The translations under genes and the position numbers were made by a program. From Gammaproteobacteria bacterium (GTDB lineage Bacteria > Pseudomonadota > Gammaproteobacteria > Nitrosococcales > Methylophagaceae), in contig NVVP01000010.1 in assembly GCA_002402245.1 (NCBI GenBank), forward strand, positions 20,939 to 31,511: a stretch of 10,573 nt of DNA, read 5' to 3'. The notes under the pieces were generated by a model. It was not told where the DNA came from, searched no databases, and saw nothing but the letters and a program-made list of their open reading frames with translations. This document shows positions 1 to 7,500 of this stretch, one piece after another; positions within the stretch are counted from its first letter, which is position 1; every line of letters begins with the position of its first letter.

Positions 1-836
1 TATGATTTGAATATTTCACCAAAAGGACGGCCATAATCAGATGAGGTGTTACTCGGTAATTTTTCAGCAAGATCTTGTGCTTCATCATCGGTTGAATTGA
101 CAAATAAGTGCACCATGCCGCCATAAAGAATCGCATCATTAGTACGACCCATACCGGTCATGAAATCGCCACCAGGAGGTGCTACAGGTGTAATACCAAA
201 ACCATCAATGATTTTATCCATAGGGAAATGTAATTCATGCGCTTTATGCATAGCGACTTCAAGTACACGAGCAGCAATTTGCATTACACCGGCAAGGCTT
301 GAAGTAGGCGTCAATATAAAGGTTAGGTTTTCTGGTTTGATACCGCAGTCTTTAGCTACTTTTTCAGCAACTTCAAGAGGTGGGAAAGAGTCTACTTCTA
401 ATACGATGCAGGTTCTGTCGGCTTCATCTTTATAGCCAAACTCTTTTAAGACGGCTTCTTTTCCTGCTAATGCGCGACCGGGACCAGAGCCTAGTGCGAA
501 GAATTTTTCATGAGATAAACTCCAGCCGGCATATTGACTACCAAGGCAACTAAGCACAGGTGTTTTTGCATGCACATTGACTGACCAAGGCCAGTTATCG
601 AAACCACTATTTGTTCCCAATGTGACCGTACCCAATCCACCCATACAGATTTCACCAATTAAACGTCCAGCTTCTAAGCCACCGACACATTTAATACCCG
701 CATCAATAATACGCGTGCCGTTACTTAGCGCGGAGACTTCAAGTTGTAATGCTTGTGCATTCTCTACTAGGTTTTCAACTAAAGGTTGGCAAGCAGCATT
801 AACGCTGGTCCAATTGGCAGAAACTGAGTCGCTCAT
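1..836 (-). CDS. mch: Methenyltetrahydromethanopterin cyclohydrolase (3' end cut by window edge)
   Basis: Mch hydrolyses N5,N10-methenyl-H4MPT to formyl-H4MPT in the cytoplasm, one step of the tetrahydromethanopterin-linked oxidation of formaldehyde to formate in methylotrophs. I translated the reverse complement by hand. It is open for 278 residues from ATG at 836-834 and runs off position 1 without a stop. The family is usually about 320-330 residues, so roughly 45 C-terminal residues lie outside. Typical Mch blocks are visible: FFALGSGPGRALAG (112-125), an Arg-x-x-Glu pair at R190/E193 that I take to match the Arg and Glu implicated in catalysis in the archaeal enzyme, HELHFP (200-205), then DGFGITPVAPPGGDFMTGMG (211-230) followed by RTNDAILYGG (231-240). 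The C-terminal part seen ends with DYGRPFGEIFKS. The start is supported by a good Shine-Dalgarno AAGGA (848-844), 7 bases upstream. The gene lies 53 bases downstream of cca and has a candidate promoter of its own. No frameshift is seen. Identification is by remembered family motifs, not by a search. Confidence 0.93.
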   Translation of the reverse strand, partial: MSDSVSANWTSVNAACQPLVENLVENAQALQLEVSALSNGTRIIDAGIKCVGGLEAGRLIGEICMGGLGTVTLGTNSGFDNWPWSVNVHAKTPVLSCLGSQYAGWSLSHEKFFALGSGPGRALAGKEAVLKEFGYKDEADRTCIVLEVDSFPPLEVAEKVAKDCGIKPENLTFILTPTSSLAGVMQIAARVLEVAMHKAHELHFPMDKIIDGFGITPVAPPGGDFMTGMGRTNDAILYGGMVHLFVNSTDDEAQDLAEKLPSNTSSDYGRPFGEIFKS

Positions 837-874
837 GGGGATATCCTTGAGAGGTTAATAATTTAAAGTAAGTG

Positions 875-880
875 ATTATA
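875..880 (-). promoter_or_regulatory. Candidate -10 box of an mch promoter
   Basis: Read on the minus strand these bases are a perfect TATAAT, placed in the gap between the cca stop (890) and the mch ATG (836). Transcription would start near 868, giving a leader of about 32 bases that contains the mch Shine-Dalgarno. The -35 position (about 898-903, AACACA at 17-bp spacing) matches sigma-70 consensus poorly and there is no TG extension. If real, the promoter may need an activator or be modest in strength. A chance TATAAT in AT-rich DNA is possible. Confidence 0.5.
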
Positions 881-882
881 CG

Positions 883-900
883 ACAGGAACTAGTGACTGT
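883..900. promoter_or_regulatory. 18-bp imperfect palindrome, candidate operator
   Basis: The plus strand reads ACAGGAACTAGTGACTGT. Outer arms ACAG/CTGT and the central ACTAGT are perfectly symmetric, with only the GA pairs between them breaking symmetry (14 of 18 positions symmetric). It occupies the spacer between the candidate -10 box (875-880) and the -35 position of the mch promoter, a common place for a repressor site. It overlaps the last three codons of cca, including its stop, so coding constraint may explain part of it. No regulator is identified and the operator role is inference. Confidence 0.3.
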
Positions 901-2110
901 GTTCTTTCATGACTTGTTTAATAACATTAATACGTTGGTCTCGCATAGCTTGGGCGATGGCGGGTCCTTCGATGCCTTGCTCGACAAATGGTTTTGCCGT
1001 TACTGTTTGTGCCGCAGCTAAACAGGCCTTAAATACAGCAATTTCAGGCACTTCTTTATCTTCATAACCGGTACGACCACGCGAGTCAGCTTCACCTGCG
1101 AGTAAATAGTGCTCAAACCGTTCAGGCCGACGTAAGCCATCAAGTCCTTCAATCACCTTGAGAATAGTAGTCGCCTTCAGTTCAAAAAGTAGATGAACAT
1201 GGGTGTGGAATTCAGCTACTTTTAAGGCGAGTGATTCAATGTCTTTAGGCACGCGTAAGCGTTTACATAGTATTTTAGTTAATTTGACACTACGCATTTC
1301 ATGACCAATATGCTGCGGTAATATATCTGTGGGAGTATTACCCTTACCCAAGTCATGGCACAGTGCAGCAAAACGAACGGTAATTTCTTGACTCAATTTT
1401 GCAGCTTGATCTATGACCATCATCACATGAATTCCCGTGTCGATTTCTGGATGCCATTTGGCCACTTGTGGTACACCAAATAAATCGTCCACTTCAGGGA
1501 ACAATATTGATAGAGCGCCTACATCACGTAATGCCATAAAGAACAGGGAAGGCTGTGGAGAGGCTAAGGATTTTTCTAGCTCTTGCCAGACACGTTCAGC
1601 TACAAGGTGGTCGAGCTCTTTTGCCTCAACCATTTGTTTGATTAATTGCTTGGTTTCATCAGCGATAGTAAAGCCAAAGCGTGCTGCAAAGCGTGCAATA
1701 CGTAATACACGAACAGGATCTTCAACAAAGGCAGGGGAGACATGGCGTAAGACTTTATCTTTAATGTCCTGTTGACCATTGTATGGATCTATCAAACTAC
1801 CGTCTTCTGCTTGGGCAATAGCATTAATGGTGAGATCCCGCCGGGCCAGATCTTGTTCTAAGGTGACATCTTCCGCGGCATGCACCACAAAACCTTTATA
1901 ACCAGGTGCTGTTTTTCGTTCTGTACGCGCAAGCGCATATTCTTCATGTGTTTGGGGATGTAAGAATACGGGAAAGTCTTTGCCCACAGTTTGATAACCC
2001 TGACTTTCCATTTGTTCAGGATTGCTGCCGACCACCACCCAATCACGGTCTTTAATGGGCAGGTTTAATAATTGGTCACGCACCGCGCCACCGACAAGAT
2101 ATATTTTCAT
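890..2110 (-). CDS. cca: Multifunctional CCA protein (tRNA nucleotidyltransferase with HD phosphohydrolase domain)
   Basis: This enzyme adds or repairs the 3'-terminal CCA of tRNAs using CTP and ATP without a nucleic acid template. The gammaproteobacterial form also carries a C-terminal HD domain with phosphatase and 2',3'-cyclic phosphodiesterase activity. The 406 residues match the usual length (E. coli about 412). Visible motifs are the nucleotidyltransferase LVGGAVRD (5-12), catalytic DRD (D21, D23), the ER segment (64-65), RRDLTINAIA (90-99), LIDPYNG (106-112), the head/neck motif EDPVRVLRIARFAARFGF (130-147), and the HD domain with GIH (H228), CHDLGKG (H252, D253) and EADSRGRTG (340-348). 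The ATG at 2110 is chosen because the family starts exactly at this point (MKIYLVGG), although only 9 bases follow the slt stop and no clear Shine-Dalgarno is present. Translational coupling to slt is likely. It is probably co-transcribed with the upstream genes, while mch downstream appears to start afresh. Confidence 0.97.
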   Translation of the reverse strand: MKIYLVGGAVRDQLLNLPIKDRDWVVVGSNPEQMESQGYQTVGKDFPVFLHPQTHEEYALARTERKTAPGYKGFVVHAAEDVTLEQDLARRDLTINAIAQAEDGSLIDPYNGQQDIKDKVLRHVSPAFVEDPVRVLRIARFAARFGFTIADETKQLIKQMVEAKELDHLVAERVWQELEKSLASPQPSLFFMALRDVGALSILFPEVDDLFGVPQVAKWHPEIDTGIHVMMVIDQAAKLSQEITVRFAALCHDLGKGNTPTDILPQHIGHEMRSVKLTKILCKRLRVPKDIESLALKVAEFHTHVHLLFELKATTILKVIEGLDGLRRPERFEHYLLAGEADSRGRTGYEDKEVPEIAVFKACLAAAQTVTAKPFVEQGIEGPAIAQAMRDQRINVIKQVMKEHSH

Positions 2111-2119
2111 ACTGCTAGT

Positions 2120-4048
2120 TTACGGCGTTTTGGCGCGTACTGCAGGCATTCTGTCTGATAGAGGAGTGATAGTTTGTTTGCGTTGGTAATCAAAAATAGC
2201 GGAGTAACTTAATACTCTGCGAGTGTAGCGGCGTGTTTCCGTATAAGGAATATTTTCCACCCAAATATCAGCAGCTAAGTCTTTTTTAGGTAACCAACGT
2301 GCTATACGGTGGGGCCCTGCATTATAAGATGCGGTGGCTAATACGGGATTAGATTGTTTTTCGTGATACATCTTATTTAAGTAGGTACTACCTAACTGAA
2401 TATTACGTGCTGGGTCATAGAGTTCAGACATATTATTAATGGGCTTATTGATTAAGCGAGCCACAAGGGTCGCAGTGGCAGGCATTAATTGCATCAAGCC
2501 TCGCGCACCAACATGTGATCTAGCACGAGGGTTAAATGCACTCTCTTGCCGAGCGACACCAAGTAACCAAGAAGTATCAATATTATGTAGTTTACTGGCG
2601 GCGGCCATTTCAGTATCAAAAAGCACGGGGAAACGTAGATCGAGTGCATCCCAATATTTAGCTTTGCCGAGTAGGGCGATAGTTTGATTATGCCAGCCCC
2701 ATTTATGAGTAAGAGTTGCTAGAAGTTGTAACTCCCTTGGTGACAAGGTTTGCATCAGTTTATAAGCTTGGCGACGGGCTTCGAGTTTCATGTTTAAAGT
2801 GTGAAACTCATACAGTCGTAACATAGCTGGACGCTGTGAAAATTCTTTGAGTGCTGACTCGGCTACCACGATAGGATTGTGATTCATTTGATATTGTTGG
2901 CCTAACTTATCTGCCGACAAAAAACTGTAATAATCACGGTCCATAATTAAACCTTGGAAGGTACTATCAGCAGCGGCTTGCTTACCTTGCTCGGCCTGAC
3001 TTCTTCCTAGCCAATATTGCCAGCGAGATTCATGTTGCTCATCCGTGCTTAAGTTTAAAATAGATTTCTGCACTTCAGGCCAGTCTTGCTTCCATAAGGC
3101 AGCGCGTACCCGCCAAGGTTCTGCAGAATCATCAGCAAAAAATGATAGGGCTTTATTATTATGGTTTAAGGCTGCTCGTTTACCAATATAACTACGAATT
3201 AAGGTATTCGTTTCTGCAGTAAACTGAAATTGTGTTTGTAGTGGTTGCCAAGCGGTAAATGCGCTTTGGGCTGACTTACGAGAAAGACGTTTAATCGCAT
3301 GCTGAAGGATATCTCGGTTTACAGCGGTGTCGTCTAATGTCTTAGAGCCTTTTAGAAACAGTGCTGGCGAATGATGAGCTTGTTTCCACTGGGATATCAT
3401 TTTTGTTGTGGATGAGACGTCATCTGATGATAATGATTTGGCCAGATAAGTCGCTAGACTAAATTGACTTGCCTTTAAAGCCAGAAAAATTCTTTTTTCC
3501 CTAAGTTCATCGGTTAATTTTTTTTTTGATTGCCAATATTTAAACGCGGGATCACAGTTTTTATGCTGTGAGATCGGCACTAACCAAAGTGCTTGAGTAT
3601 CAGCTAAAGCATCATCGCCTTTACCTGTCGCAATAAGTGCTTGTAATCGTAAGCATTGGCGAGAGAGAGACTGTGGCAGTTGATAATGAGTTAAATAGCT
3701 GGGCCATTTTTTTTCTTTTGCTAGTCGGTTAAGCCAGCTGTTTCTTAATCTGTCTGAGTAGAAGGCATCAGGGTTTTTAGTTAAGAACTGAGTAATGGTG
3801 GCATCATCAACATGACTTAAGCGATGACGTAAATGTAGGTAGCTTAGATAAGGTTGTAAAGGGTAATCATTGAGCTTGGAATACAGTTTTTTAAACTGGG
3901 TTGTTTGGTTGGTTTTAAGAGCTTTTTGTGCCTGTTGGAAAGTAATACGCTGCTTTGCCAGATCGGTTTTAGTATCCGCTGCATAGCTTAATGAGGGTAA
4001 GGCAATTAAGCTATAACTGAGAACTAAGAGTACGAGGCGAATTATCAT
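2120..4048 (-). CDS. slt: Soluble lytic murein transglycosylase, Slt70 type
   Basis: This periplasmic enzyme cleaves the MurNAc-GlcNAc bond of peptidoglycan, forming 1,6-anhydromuropeptides, and serves wall turnover or opening of the sacculus for envelope machines. The 642 residues match the E. coli Slt70 precursor in length and layout. There is a signal peptide (1-23, hydrophobic core followed by SYA, cleavage predicted before ADTK). A long alpha-helical superhelix region follows (about 30-470, typified by WQYWLGRSQAEQG at 343-355). The C-terminal transglycosylase domain (about 480-620) carries ARQESAFNP (499-507, catalytic Glu E502), GARGLMQLMPATA (514-526), YDPARNIQLG (544-553), ASYNAGP (573-579) and ENIPYTETRRYTRRVLSY (598-615). 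The start lies 6 bases after the stop of the CheW-like gene with no convincing Shine-Dalgarno, so reinitiation is likely. A run of ten A on the coding strand (3527-3518) encodes part of SKKKL (174-178). Placement in the pilus chemosensory transcript suggests, but does not prove, a link with pilus passage through the wall. Confidence 0.95.
   Translation of the reverse strand: MIIRLVLLVLSYSLIALPSLSYAADTKTDLAKQRITFQQAQKALKTNQTTQFKKLYSKLNDYPLQPYLSYLHLRHRLSHVDDATITQFLTKNPDAFYSDRLRNSWLNRLAKEKKWPSYLTHYQLPQSLSRQCLRLQALIATGKGDDALADTQALWLVPISQHKNCDPAFKYWQSKKKLTDELREKRIFLALKASQFSLATYLAKSLSSDDVSSTTKMISQWKQAHHSPALFLKGSKTLDDTAVNRDILQHAIKRLSRKSAQSAFTAWQPLQTQFQFTAETNTLIRSYIGKRAALNHNNKALSFFADDSAEPWRVRAALWKQDWPEVQKSILNLSTDEQHESRWQYWLGRSQAEQGKQAAADSTFQGLIMDRDYYSFLSADKLGQQYQMNHNPIVVAESALKEFSQRPAMLRLYEFHTLNMKLEARRQAYKLMQTLSPRELQLLATLTHKWGWHNQTIALLGKAKYWDALDLRFPVLFDTEMAAASKLHNIDTSWLLGVARQESAFNPRARSHVGARGLMQLMPATATLVARLINKPINNMSELYDPARNIQLGSTYLNKMYHEKQSNPVLATASYNAGPHRIARWLPKKDLAADIWVENIPYTETRRYTRRVLSYSAIFDYQRKQTITPLSDRMPAVRAKTP
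3518..3527 (-). repeat. Homopolymer of ten A inside slt coding strand
   Basis: Ten consecutive T on the plus strand, read as A10 in the slt message, span the end of Ser174 and Lys175-Lys177. The reading frame is intact with ten. A run this long is a recognised slippery site for RNA polymerase and for replication, and a common place for sequencing errors. No alternative product is evident. Confidence 0.9.
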
Positions 4049-4054
4049 TTTAAA

Positions 4055-4507
4055 TTACTGTTCTATGCTTGCTTCAATTTTATCTAAATTAGGAATATAG
4101 GCGACTTTATTGCCTATCTTAATTTGATAATGTAAAAACTCAGACTCTTCTTCATCAGCTGCCAATGTTAAGGCGGACTCATTAATGTGTATTAATTGTG
4201 GCACGCCGTAACAAGGTAAGGCATAAACATTCATCGCAACACTGTCGTTAATGCCATAAAGTACACATAATTTATGAGCCTGCTCGCTGTCACTTTTTGA
4301 ATTGCTGACTAAGCTTTCAAGATCAATAACCGGAACTTGTAAATCATGCCATTTGCACAAGCCTACCCAGAATTCTGCTTTGTCACTGACTTCACTGACC
4401 CTAGGCATGGGTATTACTTCAGCAATAGTTGAGTTAGGCAGTAGTAGGTAATGGTCTTTTAGTGGGACCAACATACATGGAATGAAATCAGTTGTATTCT
4501 CAGCCAT
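4055..4507 (-). CDS. chpC: CheW-like adaptor protein, ChpC position
   Basis: This is a single-domain, 150-residue cytoplasmic protein with a CheW fold, expected to couple chemoreceptors to the ChpA kinase. Seen in the sequence: an N-terminal strand FIPCMLVPLKDHYLLLP (8-24), the segment TIAEVIPMP (27-35), the CheW core WVGLCKWHDLQVPVIDLESL (47-66), and the second subdomain LCVLYG (80-85) followed by a long C-terminal half. The common W-(R/K)-G turn is changed to KWHDL, and overall similarity to chemotaxis CheW is modest, as expected for the ChpC branch. No signal peptide or membrane segment is present. The start is well supported by AGGA (4518-4515), 7 bases before the ATG. It follows chpA after 13 bases and precedes slt by 6. 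In Pseudomonas the CheW paralogues of the Chp system are PilI (before pilJ) and ChpC (after chpA). The symbol is assigned from position and could differ by annotation scheme. Confidence 0.82.
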   Translation of the reverse strand: MAENTTDFIPCMLVPLKDHYLLLPNSTIAEVIPMPRVSEVSDKAEFWVGLCKWHDLQVPVIDLESLVSNSKSDSEQAHKLCVLYGINDSVAMNVYALPCYGVPQLIHINESALTLAADEEESEFLHYQIKIGNKVAYIPNLDKIEASIEQ

Positions 4508-4520
4508 TTTCTTTTCCTAA

Positions 4521-7500
4521 TTATTTCATCGAGCTTGGGAATGTATTACCCAATAGTTTCTGCATTGAACTAAGCAAATCAGCTTCTTGATAAGGTTTAC
4601 CTAAATAGTCATCTACGCCAATTTTTAATGCTCTATCACGATGTTTATCACCAGTACGAGAGGTAATCATAATGATCGGTAGGTTTTTATATTGTTCAAC
4701 ATTTCTAACTAATGTGGCGAACTCAAAACCATCCATCCGCGGCATTTCAACATCAAGTAAGATGATATCAGGCGTTTGTTCATTAAGTTGAGCTACGGCA
4801 TCAATACCATCTCGGGCAGTCAAGACATCAAAACCATGACGTTTGAGTAAATTACTTGAGACTTTACGCATAGTAATTGAGTCATCAACCACCATTGCAA
4901 TAGGGGTCCTATCAAAGTCGATATCATCTTCAAGGTCTTCTTTTATCGTGCCTTGTTTTGATGTTGCTAGAGCGGGAATATCAAGTACGAAGACAACCTG
5001 ACCATCACCTAAAATAGTGGCTCCGGTAATGGAGTCAATATGATCTAATTGTTCCCCCATTGATTTAAGTACAATCTCACGGTTACTGTTAATTTCATCC
5101 ACTAATAATGCAATATGCATATCACCATATCTAAACAATAGGATGGGTAATTGGCTGTTTAAGTCATCAGGCAAGATTTGAGACTGTTCGAGTAACTGAG
5201 CTAATGATAAGAATTGATAATACTCACCATTGGATTCAAAACGAGCATCATCACCTTGTTCAAGTAAGGCGGTAATGTCTTTAACTGTAGCGCGCGTACC
5301 AGCATGAACAGCACTAAGTGGAATTGCAAATGGACGATCATGGCTACTTACCATTAAGGCTTGCATGATCGATAAAGTCATAGGCAGTCTAATGTGGAAA
5401 GTAGTTCCCTTGCCTTCGGTGGACTGGATTGAAAGCCGTCCTTTCAGCGCCCGAATTTCATTATTCACCACATCCATGCCGACACCACGGCCTGAAATTT
5501 GAGAAACACTATCAGAAGTACTAAAACCTGAGCTTAGGATTAGCTGAATAAGATCTTCATCAGAAGGCGTATGGTCTGGAGCAATTAAATTTTGCTCTAG
5601 TGCTTTCTTACGTACTTTATCAATATCAATCCCTAGGCCATCATCCGCTAAGGAAATCAGCACTTCAGAACCTTCACGGCTAATAGACAGGGTGAGTTGA
5701 CCAGTCTCTTCCTTTCCGAGTTGACGACGTTGTTCCGGTAATTCTATACCGTGAGCAATTGCATTCCGGAGGATATGTTCAAGAGGCGCGACAATACGGT
5801 CAAGAATCGTTCTATCTAACTCATGCTCTGCGCCATGAACGGTCAGTGTTGATTGTTTTTCTAAGTCGGTATTAACTTGGCGTACAATACGCTCAAAACG
5901 AGGAACTAAGCCTGTGAAAGGTAATAGGCGCGAGCTCATTAAGCCTTGCTCTAAATCGGCACTTAAACGTGATTGTTGCAGTAATATTGAGTCAGAATCG
6001 CGGACAATATGGTTTATGGACTGGGTTATTTCATGCATATCGCTGACACTTTCAGTCAAACTTCTAGAAAGCTGTTGGATCATGGAGAAACGGTCAAACT
6101 CAAGAGGGTCAAACTCAGAGTCTCGATCGATAGATTCATCTTCATAACGGAATAAAATCTGAGTTTCTGTTTCTATTTCTAGTTTACGCAACTGCTCTTG
6201 CAGACGATTTACAGTCGAGTCCATTTCGAGTAATTGTTGATGTATAGCTGTATTTTGTTGGCCAACACGATCACGAGAAATACTTACTTCACCGGTGAAA
6301 TTAGTCAGGAAGTCTAATAAATCGGCACGCACTCTGATTTGTTCATTACCTGTCGCTACTGCGACTTTTTCGATGTTACTGTCATCCACAGGTTTTTGAT
6401 AAATCGCGACTGGTGCGGCTTGGCCGGTGAAGCTGGCAATATCATTTAACAAAGCAGTAGCAAAAGTGAGCGGCTCATTTTTAGCTAAGTCTTCTTGCAT
6501 GTCGGCCAAATGATCTTGTGAGCGTTGTAATAGCTCATAAAATTGTTCGGTAGGCGCTTGTTTTTGATCGACAATCATAAAAACAAGTGATTCTGTTTGA
6601 TGAGTCAGATCTGAAATTGGTTTGAGATCGGTTAGACGAGAACCGCCTTTAATAGTGTGCAAGTCACGTTGTAATTGTGTTGAAGCCTGATTAGCACTTG
6701 GATCTGCTTGCCATTGTTTAATGGCTACACCACTTGATTCTAACAGCTCTTCTAATTCTTCTGTAAATGCCTCAATTAATTCAGGCTCATCCATTGGGAT
6801 GGGATAACGTTCAACTTGAACTGGCTTTTCTTTTGGTGGGTTAAGCTGTTGTTCAACTTGTTGGGTAAACTGTTCAATATTACTGACAGAGGTATTTTGG
6901 ATGAGATCTTCTACTTGCTGATTTACATGTTCATAGCCTTGTTCAAGTAGGCTTGAAATCTCTGGGTTATTTAGATCAGGACAACTAATTAATCTGTCTA
7001 ACAATTGGTATAGATCGGCTAATACATTAAGGTCAGAGTAACTAGCATTATCTGTTAAGACCTTGAGCGTTTGATGAATTGCAGCATGGTACTCTTCATT
7101 GTCACTCTGCTGTTGGAGTTGTGCTAATTGTTCACCATATTGCTCTAATAATTCGTCAGTTTCTTCTAAGAATACAACCAATACCTCAGGATCTATCCGT
7201 TTATCTTGATTATCCTCAGAAGGACTAGCAATATAGTCTGGTGTTATTTGGGTTAACAGATCAAGTAGGGGCAGAATATCGAAATCATCTGCCGGCTGTT
7301 TGTCAGTTAAACTGTCAATATAGTGCTTTAATTGTTCCACAACGGTACTTAGTGTCGACAACTCAGCAGAAGCAATCTCGTTATTTTGCTCGTAAAGTAA
7401 GCGTAGGGTCGTGTCTAATTGTGTCGCGATAGCTGCAACTGGCATGACCTGGGCTATATTAGCGCAGCCTTTTAGCGAGTGAGCTGCACGAAGTAATTCT

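Noticed and set aside
160..858. Plus-strand open frames of 91 and 93 codons over the left end
   Set aside because: They are antisense to the well-supported mch frame, whose translation shows family motifs across the whole stretch. Their own translations are low in recognisable structure.
1437..1775. Plus-strand open frame of 112 codons inside cca
   Set aside because: It is a shadow of cca on the opposite strand, with no ribosome site and an implausible composition rich in Ser, Thr and Arg.
1858..2046. Minus-strand 62-codon frame overlapping the start of cca
   Set aside because: It is a different frame on the same strand within cca. The cca frame carries the catalytic motifs here, so this is a by-product of base composition.
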